Of a DNA stretch of 57,447 bases, positions 23,983 through 32,050 are shown piece by piece. The stretch's first letter is position 1; each line of letters begins with the position of its first letter. Below the pieces are notes generated by a model, which was not told the DNA's origin, did no database searches, and saw only the letters and a program-made list of their open reading frames with translations. Location: assembly GCF_900129495.1 (NCBI RefSeq), contig NZ_FQVX01000007.1, forward strand, positions 1-57,447, in the 5' to 3' direction. This stretch comes from Geodermatophilus nigrescens (GTDB lineage Bacteria; Actinomycetota; Actinomycetes; Mycobacteriales; Geodermatophilaceae). The position numbers and the translations under genes were made by a program.

Positions 23983-25570
23983 TGGGGGGCTCGCCGGCCG
24001 CGAGCGCGGCCTGGGCCTGGGCCGGGTCGTAGGCACAGGCGTCGGCGATGTCGGAGGCCGGTGCCGCGCCCTCGACCGGCTGCGGCGGCGACCCGTTGGG
24101 CACCTCGGCGCCCGAGGCGCTGGTGCCCGGGGCGGGCGCCGGCGCCGGGGTCGACGTCGCCGTGCCGGCGAGGGTGTCCTGGACGATCTGGCGCATCTTC
24201 GGGAAGTCGGGGTACGCCGGGTCGATCAGGCTGGTGTCGAACACGACGCTGCGCACCTCGGCGTCCTTGACCAGGAAGGCCAGGTCGACGAAGTCGTCCA
24301 GCGCCGAGCGCGGGATGTCGGTGCTGACGATGTCCTGCGTCGTCGCCGCCAGCTCCTGGTACTGCTCGAGCAGGGTGATCGGGTCGGCGGCGTCGATGAT
24401 CGCGTCGATGGTGCAGCGCTGGCGGGCCATCCGGTCGTAGTCGGTGAGGCCGAACCGCCCGCGGGCGAAGTGCAGCGCCGTCTCGCCGTTCATCGTCTGG
24501 TCCGGCCCCGGCGCGATGTAGCCGTCGGGCAGGATGCCGAGCGTCGGCTCGCCGTTGATCGGCACGTAGTAGTTGACGTTGACGGTGATCCCGCCGAGCG
24601 CGTCGACCAGCCGGCTGAAGCCGTCGAGGTTGACCAGCACGAAGTAGTCGATGGGCAGGCCGAGGGCCTCGCCGACGCCGAGCTTGAGGAAGTCGGCGCC
24701 GGGGTCGTCGGTCGGGCCGAGGACGTCGGGGTGGTCGGCCGGGCCGTTGCGGTAGACGGCGTTGAGCAGGCTCTCGCTCTCGTTGCCGGACTCGAAGCCC
24801 TCCGGGTAGATCGCGGCCAGCGGGCTGTCGGCCGGGAAGGGCAGGTCCTCGAGGTTGCGGGGGAGGCTGAACAGCGTCGTCTCGCCGGTCTCGGTCTCGA
24901 TGCTCGCGACGATGACCGTGTCGGTGCGCACGCCCTCCCGCCCCTCACCGCCGTCGCCGCCGAGGAGCAGCACGTTGACCCGCTCCTGGTCGCCGAAGGG
25001 ATCCGGGGTGTCGACGACGGTGGCCGACTCGCGGTCCTCGGCGAAGACGCCCTCGAGCAGCCCGCGCTGGGCGGCGGCCACGGTGCCGACCCGGTAGGCC
25101 GGGTAGGCGACGGCCGCGACGAGCGCCGCGACGAGCAGCCCGCCGAGCAGGTGCCGGGGGCGGCTGCTGCGGCGCGGCAGCAGCGACCGGTAGCCGGTGA
25201 CGATGACCGCGACCCAGGCGACGGCGAGCACGGCGATGCCGGCGATCAGCCAGACGAGCCCGGTGGAGTCCACGGCGAGCTGCACCGCGCTGCGCCGGCC
25301 CGCGGTGGCCAGCCAGACGGCCCCGCCGACGAGCAGCAGGGCGACGAGGAGCACGGCCGCGCCGGTGCGGCGCCGTCCCGAGGCCAGGAAGGCGGTGCCG
25401 GGGAGGGCGGCGTTGAGGGCCGTGAGCCCGAGGACGGAGGCCAGCGACCGGGACTCGCGACGCCCGTACCGCGCCGCGTGCCCGCTCGCGGTGGCGGAGC
25501 GGCCCGGGGGGACGGGCGGCAGCTCGGGGGCCTCACCGATCGGGCGGGTGAGGTCCTGGTCGTCGGTCAC
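23969..25570 (-). CDS. LytR-CpsA-Psr (LCP) family protein
   Basis: A 533-residue membrane protein. About four transmembrane segments lie in the first ~165 residues, which is more than the single anchor of most LCP proteins. Then comes an extracytoplasmic LCP domain (about 195-440). LCP motifs: VNVLLLGGDGGEGREGVRTDTVIVASI, the arginine motif SLPRNLEDL, and FARGRFGLTDYDRMARQR. The C-terminus is a Pro/Ala-rich tail. LCP enzymes transfer glycans such as arabinogalactan or teichoic acids from lipid carriers to peptidoglycan. GTG 25570 is used. The 243-bp divergent spacer to xthA holds no gene. Confidence 0.9.
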   Translation of the reverse strand: MTDDQDLTRPIGEAPELPPVPPGRSATASGHAARYGRRESRSLASVLGLTALNAALPGTAFLASGRRRTGAAVLLVALLLVGGAVWLATAGRRSAVQLAVDSTGLVWLIAGIAVLAVAWVAVIVTGYRSLLPRRSSRPRHLLGGLLVAALVAAVAYPAYRVGTVAAAQRGLLEGVFAEDRESATVVDTPDPFGDQERVNVLLLGGDGGEGREGVRTDTVIVASIETETGETTLFSLPRNLEDLPFPADSPLAAIYPEGFESGNESESLLNAVYRNGPADHPDVLGPTDDPGADFLKLGVGEALGLPIDYFVLVNLDGFSRLVDALGGITVNVNYYVPINGEPTLGILPDGYIAPGPDQTMNGETALHFARGRFGLTDYDRMARQRCTIDAIIDAADPITLLEQYQELAATTQDIVSTDIPRSALDDFVDLAFLVKDAEVRSVVFDTSLIDPAYPDFPKMRQIVQDTLAGTATSTPAPAPAPGTSASGAEVPNGSPPQPVEGAAPASDIADACAYDPAQAQAALAAGEPPTRRG

Positions 25571-25799
25571 GCGCGCACCCGGGACGGGACGTGTCCGCTC
25601 TCCTGGGCTCGGCTCGTCCGGGTTCCGGTCACCCGGTCATGATCCCACTGCCTGGAGGCGGTCACGACGGTTCCGTACCCCGCGGACCGACCGCGCACCC
25701 GATCGGACGTGAGATGCGTCTCCCCAGGTCACAGGTGGTGTCCGGCCGGGGGCCGCCCGTGACGGTCACCGCCGGGGAGAGGGTGTCGGCGCCGTCTCC

Positions 25800-25805
25800 T
25801 AGGCT
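25800..25805 (+). promoter_or_regulatory. -10 hexamer of xthA (leaderless)
   Basis: TAGGCT ends 8 nt before GTG 25814. Confidence 0.6.
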
Positions 25806-25813
25806 CGGGTGCC

Positions 25814-26620
25814 GTGCGACTGGCCACCTGGAACGTGAACTCGATCCGCACCCGCGTCGACCGGGTGGCCGCCTGGCTGCAGCGCCGCGACGTCGACGTC
25901 CTGGCGCTGCAGGAGACCAAGTGCCGCGACGACCAGTTCCCCGAGGAGCGGTTCCGCGAGCTCGGCTACGAGGTCGCGCACGTCGGCCACTCGCAGTGGA
26001 ACGGCGTCGCCGTCGTGTCCCGGGTGGGACTGGCCGACGTCGAGGTCGGGTTCCCCGGCATGCCCACCTGGGCGGCCAAGGAGGGCGCCGAGCCCGCCGC
26101 CGAGGCGCGTGCCGTCGGCGCCACCTGCGACGGGGTGCGGGTGTGGAGCCTCTACGTGCCCAACGGCCGCCAGCTCGGCGACCCGCACTACGACTACAAG
26201 CTCGAGTGGCTCTCGGCGCTGCGCACCGCGGCGGGCGGCTGGCTGGCCGCCGACCCCGCGGCGCAGGTGGCGCTGGTCGGCGACTGGAACATCGCCCCGC
26301 AGGACGACGACGTCTGGGACATGTCGGTGTTCTCGCACTCCACGCACGTCTCCGAGCCCGAGCGGGCCGCGTTCCGCGCCGTCGTCGAGACCGGCTACGC
26401 CGACGTCGTCCGCCCGCTGGCGCCCGGTCCCGGCGTCTACACGTACTGGGACTACACGCAGCTGCGCTTCCCGCGCCGCGAGGGCATGCGGATCGACTTC
26501 CAGCTCTGCTCCCCCGCGCTGGCCGGCCGGGTCACCGCCGCGCTCATCGACCGCGAGGAGCGCAAGGGCAAGGGCGCCAGCGACCACGCGCCGGTGGTCG
26601 TCGAGCTGTCCGACCAGTAG
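25814..26620 (+). CDS. xthA: Exodeoxyribonuclease III / AP endonuclease
   Basis: A 268-residue Mg2+-dependent nuclease of base-excision repair. Active-site residues are in place: Asn7 (ATWNVNS), Glu34 (LQETKC), Asp157 and Asn159 (GDWNIAP), Asp257-His258 (SDHAPV). It cleaves 5' to abasic sites and removes 3' blocking groups. Cytosolic; single gene with a leaderless promoter. Confidence 0.95.
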   Translation: MRLATWNVNSIRTRVDRVAAWLQRRDVDVLALQETKCRDDQFPEERFRELGYEVAHVGHSQWNGVAVVSRVGLADVEVGFPGMPTWAAKEGAEPAAEARAVGATCDGVRVWSLYVPNGRQLGDPHYDYKLEWLSALRTAAGGWLAADPAAQVALVGDWNIAPQDDDVWDMSVFSHSTHVSEPERAAFRAVVETGYADVVRPLAPGPGVYTYWDYTQLRFPRREGMRIDFQLCSPALAGRVTAALIDREERKGKGASDHAPVVVELSDQ

Positions 26621-26694
26621 GTCGGCCGACCGTCGGGCGAGCTGCCCCGGCTCGGGCCGATCTCCCGGAGTGGCGGTGAGGCGCGACGTCGCCG

Positions 26695-26710
26695 GTTTAC
26701 TCTGTAAACT
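26695..26710 (+). promoter_or_regulatory. Operator-like palindrome over the -10 of the ANTAR gene
   Basis: GTTTAC (26695-26700) and GTAAAC (26704-26709) form a perfect inverted repeat with a 3-nt spacer. The -10 TAAACT (26705-26710) lies in the right half and ends 6 nt before GTG 26717. The AT-rich palindrome stands out strongly in this DNA. Confidence 0.6.
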
Positions 26711-26716
26711 GCTTCC

Positions 26717-27013
26717 GTGTGCGGCGGGGGTGACGCGGCGACCGACGTGGTCCGGCTCCGCGAGGAGCTCGCCGCGGCCGTCTCGCGCGCGGACGACCTC
26801 GAACGGGCCCTCCTGAGCAACCGCCGGATCGCGATGGCCGTGGGCATCGTCATGAGCCGGTACCGCGTCCACGAGGACGAGGCCTTCACCCGCCTGCGCC
26901 AGGTCAGCCAGCGGAGCAACGTCAAGCTGCGCGACGTGGCGGACCAGGTCGTCTACACCGGGGACCTGCCGGTCGTCCCCGCACCCCGGGACGGGTCCCG
27001 GGAGCCCCGGTAG
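26717..27013 (+). CDS. ANTAR-domain protein
   Basis: A 98-residue protein. A short N-terminal coiled-coil (VVRLREELAAAVSRADDLERAL) leads into the ANTAR domain, with the helical pattern NRRIAMAVGIVMSRYRVHEDEAFTRLRQVSQRSNVKLRDVADQVV. ANTAR domains bind paired RNA hairpins and block termination, usually when coupled to a sensor. Here there is no attached receiver or GAF domain, so the signal must come from dimerisation, a partner or expression level. The leaderless GTG 26717 is under a palindromic operator. Confidence 0.88.
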   Translation: MCGGGDAATDVVRLREELAAAVSRADDLERALLSNRRIAMAVGIVMSRYRVHEDEAFTRLRQVSQRSNVKLRDVADQVVYTGDLPVVPAPRDGSREPR

Positions 27014-27050
27014 CCCGTCGGGGAGCGGGTGCCCGTGGCACGACGGCCGG

Positions 27051-27332
27051 TCACCCCGCGGCGGGCACGGCCCCGGCGGCCCGCGGCGCGGGTGTCCCGG
27101 CGGCCTCCGGCGCCGGGGGCGGCGACGTCGTCACCGACGCCTCGTAGCACCACCACACCCGGCCCCGGGTGTCGCGCTCGCGCCGGGGCGCGGACACCAG
27201 CAGCCCCGCCCAGTCCGGCTCGCCGCCGTCGCCGGCGTCCGCCAGGCAGCGGTCCAGCTGGTCGCGCAGCGCTCCCGCCGCCCGTCGCCCGTGCCTGCGC
27301 CGCAGTGCCGTCACCGCCCAGTGAGTCGCCAT
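27051..27332 (-). CDS. Hypothetical protein
   Basis: A 93-residue protein filling the gap between the ANTAR and carbonic anhydrase genes. ATG 27332 gives MATHWAVTALRRRHGRR; the frame extends to 27371. It contains a Trp-rich central strand GRVWWCYEASVTTS and an Ala/Pro-rich tail. The opposite-strand frame here is Arg/Pro-rich and less protein-like. No family is recognised. Confidence 0.5.
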   Translation of the reverse strand: MATHWAVTALRRRHGRRAAGALRDQLDRCLADAGDGGEPDWAGLLVSAPRRERDTRGRVWWCYEASVTTSPPPAPEAAGTPAPRAAGAVPAAG

Positions 27333-27380
27333 GGCGCACAGGGTGGGGCCGGGCGGTGTGGCCGTCGTCACCCCGAGGGG

Positions 27381-27917
27381 TCAGACGCCGGGATCGGGCA
27401 GGCGCTCCACCGTCGCCGCGTGCCGGCGGGCGAGCTCCTGGTAGATCGACGGGTTGCCGTCGACCCACACCGCGGCGCCCTCGGTGAGCGGGCCGCGCAC
27501 CTTCGCGGGAGCACCGAAGGCGAGCACCTCGTCGGGCACGACCATGCCCGGCGGCACGAGGCTGCCGGCGCCGATCAGCGACCGCCGTCCGATGCGGGCG
27601 CCGTCCTGCACGGTCGTCCCGTTGCCGATCAGCGCCTCGGCACCGATCACCGAGCCGTGGACGACGCACACGTGCCCGACGGTCGCGCCGGGGCCGACCT
27701 CGGTGACCGGGTCGTCGCCGCCGTGCAGCACGGAGTTGTCCTGCACGTTGGCGCCGGCGCGGACGACGATCGCGCCGAAGTCGGCGCGCAGCACCGCCCC
27801 GTACCAGATGGAGGCACCCGCCTCGACGACGACGTCGCCCACCAGCGTGGCCGTCGGCGCCACCCACGCGTCGGGGTGCACCTGCGGCGATCGGCCCTCG
27901 AAGGAGAACAGCGGCAC
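27381..27917 (-). CDS. Gamma-class carbonic anhydrase / hexapeptide-repeat protein
   Basis: A 178-residue left-handed beta-helix protein built of hexapeptide repeats (ATLVGDVVVEAGASIW, ALIGNGTTVQDGARIGRRSLIG). The three Zn ligands of gamma carbonic anhydrases are present: His65 (DNSVLHGG), His82 and His87 (VGHVCVVHG). It could hydrate CO2 as a trimer. Many such proteins (PaaY/YrdA) show weak or no activity, so the function is provisional. GTG 27917 has a leaderless -10. The frame to 28046 overlaps the divergent regulator and is not used. Confidence 0.88.
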   Translation of the reverse strand: MPLFSFEGRSPQVHPDAWVAPTATLVGDVVVEAGASIWYGAVLRADFGAIVVRAGANVQDNSVLHGGDDPVTEVGPGATVGHVCVVHGSVIGAEALIGNGTTVQDGARIGRRSLIGAGSLVPPGMVVPDEVLAFGAPAKVRGPLTEGAAVWVDGNPSIYQELARRHAATVERLPDPGV

Positions 27918-27925
27918 GGTCGCGC

Positions 27926-27931
27926 AGCCTA
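27926..27931 (-). promoter_or_regulatory. -10 hexamer of the gamma carbonic anhydrase gene (leaderless)
   Basis: Minus-strand TAGGCT ends 8 nt before GTG 27917. Confidence 0.6.
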
Positions 27932-28000
27932 ACGGGCGGGCACCGGCCTCCTGTCCCCGCTGACCTGCGCGGACGTCTCCCCGGGCGGCCGGGACGGCGC

Positions 28001-28006
28001 TATCGT
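28001..28006 (+). promoter_or_regulatory. -10 hexamer of the SARP regulator gene (leaderless)
   Basis: TATCGT ends 6 nt before GTG 28013, in the 95-bp spacer shared with the divergent gamma carbonic anhydrase. Confidence 0.55.
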
Positions 28007-28012
28007 CCCGCC

Positions 28013-31000
28013 GTGCTGGTGGTGCGCGTCCTCGGCGGACTCGCACTGGAGCACGCCGGCGAGCCGCTGGAGCCGCCGGGGAGCCGCCGGGCCCGTGAGC
28101 TCCTGGCGCTGCTGGCCGTCACTCCCGGGCGCTGCTCCCGCGGGCTGCTGGCCGCGCGGATGTGGCCGGACGTCCCCGAGGCCGGCGCCCGGACCGGTCT
28201 GCGCGGCGCGCTCGCCGAGCTGCGGCGCGGGCTCGGGCCGCACGCCGCCGTGGTGCAGGCCGGCCGCGACGACGTGGGCCTCGACCCGGCCGCCGTCCGG
28301 GTCGACCTCCGCGGGTTCCGGGCCGCCGCGGACGCCGGGCGCTGGGCCGAGGCGCTGGCGTGGGACCGCGGCACGCTGCTGCCCGGGCTGGAGGCGGAGT
28401 GGGCCGAGGAGGTCCGCGCCGAGCACGCCCGGTCCCTGCTGCGGGTCCTGGCCGAGGCCGCGGCCGGTCACGAGGCGGCCGGGCGGCTACGGGAGGCCGC
28501 GGAGCTGGCCGCCCGCCGGGTGCGCGCGGACCCACTGTCGGAGCAGGCCGGCCGCGAGCTCGTCCGGCTGCTGGCCGCTGCCGGCGACCGGGCGGCCGCC
28601 CTGGACGCCGGCCGGGCGCTGGCCGAGCGGCTGCAGCGGGAGCTGGGTGTGCCGCCGGACCGCGAGACCGCGGCGCTGCTCGACGGCCTGCGCCGCGCGC
28701 GGGCGGCCCCGGCCGGTGACGACGCCGTCTCCGGGCCGACCGCCCCGGCGCTGGGCGACCTCGCGCCGGCGGAGTTCGTCGGGCGGGACGGGCCGCTGGC
28801 CGCCGTGCGCGCCGCCCGCCGCGCCCCGCTGCCGGCGATGGTGCTGGTGCGCGGGGAGGCCGGCATCGGCAAGACCGCGCTGGCCGCCGTCACCGCCCGC
28901 GAGGCCGTCGCCGAGGGCTGGACGGTGCTGCACGGCCGCTGCGACGAGGAGTCGATCGTCCCCTACTGCGCGTGGGTCGAGGCCCTCGGGCCGGTGGTCG
29001 ACGGACTCGACGACCGCGCCGCCGCCCGGGTCGTCGACGACGGCGGGGGCGGGCTGGTGCGGCTGTTCCCGCGGCTGCGGCGGGGGCGGCAGGGACCGGA
29101 GGTCACCGAGGACGCCGACACCGAGCGCTGGCGGCTGTTCGAGGCCGTCGCCCGGTTGCTGGCCGGCCTGGCCGCCCGGGCGCCGGTGCTGCTGGTCCTG
29201 GAGGACGTCCACTGGGCCGACCGCTCCACCCTGCTGCTCCTGCGCCACGTGCTGCGCACCTCGCAGGAGACGGCCTGCGCCGTGCTGGTGACGGCCCGCC
29301 CGGAGGAGGCCGGCGAGGAGGCCCTGCTCCCGGCGCTGCTGACCCAGGAACGCCGGGAACGGCGGCTCACCGAGGTGGACCTCGCTGGGCTGAGCGAGAC
29401 CGACGTCGGCCGGCTGGCCCGCCGGCACCGCGGCGGCAGCGACTGGTCGCGGTTCGTGCGGGCGCTGCACGCCGAGACCGAGGGCAACCCGTTCTTCGTG
29501 CGCGAGATCCTGCGCAACCTGCCGACCACGCCCGACAGCGCGCCGCTGCCGCCGGCCGGCGGGTTCGACGTGCCCGACGGCGTGCGGGAGCTGCTGCAGC
29601 GCCGGCTGCGGCGGCTGGACCCGGTGGCCCAGGACGTGCTGACGCTCGCCTCGGTCGTGGGCCGCGACGTCGACCTCGGGACCCTGGAGGCCGTCGGGAC
29701 CTGGGCCCCGGACCACCTCGTCGACGCACTGGACGCCGCCACCGCGTCCGGCCTGCTGACCGAGCAGGGCATCGGCCGCTGGTCCTTCCCGCACGCGCTG
29801 GTCCGCTCCGCCCTCTCCGACGGGCTCTCGCGCACCCGGCGCGCCCGGCTGCACGCCCGCGTGGCCGACGCGCTGGAGCGACGCGGTGCGGCCGGTGCCG
29901 CCGAGATCGCCCACCACCTCCTCGGTGCCGGCGACCCCGCCTCGGTCGACCGCGCGGTCGGCTATGCCCGGCAGGCCGCCGCCGAGGCCGTGGCCCAGGC
30001 CGCCTACGCAGAGGCCGCCGCCGTGCTGCGGCGGACCGTCGACGCCGTCACCGCCGTCCTGGGCGCCGACCCGCACCGGCTCGGCCCCCTGCTGCTCGAA
30101 CTGGGCGAGGCGCTGTCCCGCGCCGCCGACACCGCCGCGGCGCGGCAGACGTTCACCGAGGCCGCCGGGGCCGCCCGCGCCGTCGGCGACCCCGCCTGGC
30201 TCGGTACCGCGGCCCTCGGGCTCGCCGGCCCCTCCTGGCAGGGCTTCGGCACCGTCGACGCCGAGGTCATCGGCCTGCTGGAGGACGCCCTCGCCGTCGT
30301 CCCGCCCGACCGGCCGGCGCTGCGCGCGCGGCTGCAGGCGCGGCTGGCGGTGGCCCTGTCCTTCGCGCGCCGCCCCGAGCGCGTGCAGGAGCTCACCGCC
30401 GCGGCCCTCGACGCCGCCCGCGGCCTCGGCGAGGGCCCGGTGCTGGCCGCCGCCCTGGAGGCCCGCCTGTGGGCGACCTGGCACCCGTACGGGGTGGCCG
30501 AGCGGCTCGCGCTGGCCGACGAGCTGCTCGACGTCGCCCGGCGGGAGGACGCCCCCGAGACGGCCGCGGTCGCCCGGCGCTGGCGGGTGGTCGCACTGCT
30601 GGAGGCCGGGCGCATCGAGGAGGTGTGGCCGGAGACCGCCCGGCACGCCGAGGAGGCGGGCCGGCTGCGGATGCCCTACGAGCTGATGTACGTCGCCGTC
30701 TTCACGACGATGCGCGCGCTGCTGGAGGGCCGGCTCGCCGACGCGCAGGCGTCCGCCGAGCACGTGCGGACCTTCGCCGAGCTGCGCGGCGGCGCGGACG
30801 CGGTGCAGTTCGGCGGGGTCCACGCGCTGACGCTGGCCTCCCTGGCCGGCGGCCTCGCCGCGATGGCCGACCCACTGCTCGGCTTCGCCCGCGCCTACCC
30901 CGCGCTGCCGGCCTGGGGCGGCGCCGCCGCCTACGCGCTCGCCGTGGCCGGCCGGACGGACGAGGCGCAGGCGGAGGTCGACGCGCTGTGGCCGCCCGAG

Positions 31001-31318
31001 GAGCGGCTGCCCGTGGACGCCGTCCTGCTCCCCGGCCTCGTCTTCCTCGCGATGGCCGTCACGGCGCTCGGTGACCGCGAGCGGGCCGCGCACCTGTACC
31101 GGCTGCTGGAGCCGCTGGCCGGGCGCACCGTCGTCCTCGGGGCCGGCGGTGCCGTCTGGGGCACCACCGACGCCCGTCTCGCCGAGCTCGCCGAGACCGC
31201 CGGCCGCCCCGGCGCCGCGGCCGCCCACCGCGCCGCCGCCCGCGCGGCCCTGCGGGCCCTCGGCGCGGACCCGGAGCTGTTCGCACGCAGCGCGCACGCG
31301 GTCCCCACGGTGCACTGA
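28013..31318 (+). CDS. Large SARP-type transcriptional regulator (OmpR-wHTH, BTAD, AAA ATPase, TPR)
   Basis: A 1101-residue protein. The N-terminal winged-helix domain (1 to ~95; PGSRRARELLALLAVTPGRC) is followed by a BTAD domain (~96-235; AAAGHEAAGRLREAAELA ... LQRELGVPPDRETA). The AAA/STAND ATPase comes next: Walker A GEAGIGKTALA near 285, Walker B VLLVLEDVHWAD near 396. The C-terminal half consists of TPR-like Ala/Leu-rich helices. No LuxR HTH is present at the end. Large SARPs act as ATP-dependent activators of secondary metabolism or stress genes. No biosynthetic cluster is adjacent, so the target may be elsewhere or the divergent carbonic anhydrase. Confidence 0.87.
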   Translation: MLVVRVLGGLALEHAGEPLEPPGSRRARELLALLAVTPGRCSRGLLAARMWPDVPEAGARTGLRGALAELRRGLGPHAAVVQAGRDDVGLDPAAVRVDLRGFRAAADAGRWAEALAWDRGTLLPGLEAEWAEEVRAEHARSLLRVLAEAAAGHEAAGRLREAAELAARRVRADPLSEQAGRELVRLLAAAGDRAAALDAGRALAERLQRELGVPPDRETAALLDGLRRARAAPAGDDAVSGPTAPALGDLAPAEFVGRDGPLAAVRAARRAPLPAMVLVRGEAGIGKTALAAVTAREAVAEGWTVLHGRCDEESIVPYCAWVEALGPVVDGLDDRAAARVVDDGGGGLVRLFPRLRRGRQGPEVTEDADTERWRLFEAVARLLAGLAARAPVLLVLEDVHWADRSTLLLLRHVLRTSQETACAVLVTARPEEAGEEALLPALLTQERRERRLTEVDLAGLSETDVGRLARRHRGGSDWSRFVRALHAETEGNPFFVREILRNLPTTPDSAPLPPAGGFDVPDGVRELLQRRLRRLDPVAQDVLTLASVVGRDVDLGTLEAVGTWAPDHLVDALDAATASGLLTEQGIGRWSFPHALVRSALSDGLSRTRRARLHARVADALERRGAAGAAEIAHHLLGAGDPASVDRAVGYARQAAAEAVAQAAYAEAAAVLRRTVDAVTAVLGADPHRLGPLLLELGEALSRAADTAAARQTFTEAAGAARAVGDPAWLGTAALGLAGPSWQGFGTVDAEVIGLLEDALAVVPPDRPALRARLQARLAVALSFARRPERVQELTAAALDAARGLGEGPVLAAALEARLWATWHPYGVAERLALADELLDVARREDAPETAAVARRWRVVALLEAGRIEEVWPETARHAEEAGRLRMPYELMYVAVFTTMRALLEGRLADAQASAEHVRTFAELRGGADAVQFGGVHALTLASLAGGLAAMADPLLGFARAYPALPAWGGAAAYALAVAGRTDEAQAEVDALWPPEERLPVDAVLLPGLVFLAMAVTALGDRERAAHLYRLLEPLAGRTVVLGAGGAVWGTTDARLAELAETAGRPGAAAAHRAAARAALRALGADPELFARSAHAVPTVH

Positions 31319-31364
31319 CGCGGGACGCACGCTGCCCGCACGCACGCCGAGCAGCCTCTGCTGC

Positions 31365-31988
31365 ATGCCCGCCTCCGCCACCCTGCTGCTCTACGTGCTG
31401 TCGACCGCGGCGCTGCTCGCCGTCCCCGGCCCGTCGGTCGTCTACGTCGTCGCCCGGGCCGTCGAGCACGGCCGCGCGGCGGGCCTGGTGTCCGTCCTCG
31501 GCCTGGAGACCGGCGCCCTGCTGCACGTGCTGCTCGCCGCGGGTGGCGTGACCGCCGTCCTGGCCTCCTCCGAGTGGGCCTTCGCGGTGCTCAGGTACGG
31601 CGGCGCGGCCTACCTGCTGTGGCTGGGCCTGCGGCAGCTGCTGTCCCGCCGCCGCCCGGCCGGCGCCGGCCCCGCGGCCACCCCGGCGTCCCGCCGGCGG
31701 CTGTTCCGCGACGGCGTGCTGGTCGACCTGCTCAACCCGAAGACCGGGCTGTTCTTCCTGGCCTTCCTCCCGCAGTTCGTCGACCCGGCCGCCGGGCCGG
31801 TGGCACTCCAGGTGCTGGTCCTCGGCCTGCTCTTCGTGGTCATGGCGACGGCGACCGACAGCGCCTACGCGCTCACCGCGGCGGCGCTGCGGAACCGGGT
31901 CGCCCGGCCCGCGTCGGGGCGGCCGGTGCTGCAGCGGACCACCGCCGTCGTCTACTGCGGCCTGGGCGGGCTCGCCGCGGTCGTCTGA
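31365..31988 (+). CDS. LysE/RhtB-family exporter
   Basis: A 207-residue integral membrane protein with about six helices. Family motifs: PGPSVVYVVARAVEHGRAAGL near the N-terminus and NPKTGLFFLAFLPQFVDP in the middle. Exports amino acids or related small molecules; specificity unknown. ATG 31365 is preferred. A CAGCCT hexamer 7 nt upstream fits the leaderless pattern weakly. It lies 46 bp after the SARP regulator stop and could be its target. Confidence 0.9.
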   Translation: MPASATLLLYVLSTAALLAVPGPSVVYVVARAVEHGRAAGLVSVLGLETGALLHVLLAAGGVTAVLASSEWAFAVLRYGGAAYLLWLGLRQLLSRRRPAGAGPAATPASRRRLFRDGVLVDLLNPKTGLFFLAFLPQFVDPAAGPVALQVLVLGLLFVVMATATDSAYALTAAALRNRVARPASGRPVLQRTTAVVYCGLGGLAAVV

Positions 31989-32005
31989 CCGTGACCGTCG
32001 TCATG

Positions 32006-32036
32006 CCGGGCCGGGGCAGCGGGAACCCCGGCCCGG
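32006..32036. terminator. Hairpin between lysE-like and SPL-like genes
   Basis: CCGGGCCGGGG (32006-32016) pairs with CCCCGGCCCGG (32026-32036), 11 bp, loop 9 nt. It lies 17 bp after the exporter stop and 14 bp before the next start. Confidence 0.55.
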
Positions 32037-32050
32037 TGTTCTCCCTGGTG

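Noticed and set aside
25571..25813. Possible riboswitch (c-di-AMP type) in the spacer between the LCP gene and xthA
   Set aside because: A few GC-rich helices can be drawn, but the conserved motifs of that class are not recognisable by eye. A covariance search would be needed.
27029..27487. Plus-strand frame of 152 codons downstream of the ANTAR gene
   Set aside because: It is mostly Arg, Pro and Ala and overlaps the gamma carbonic anhydrase gene on the other strand.
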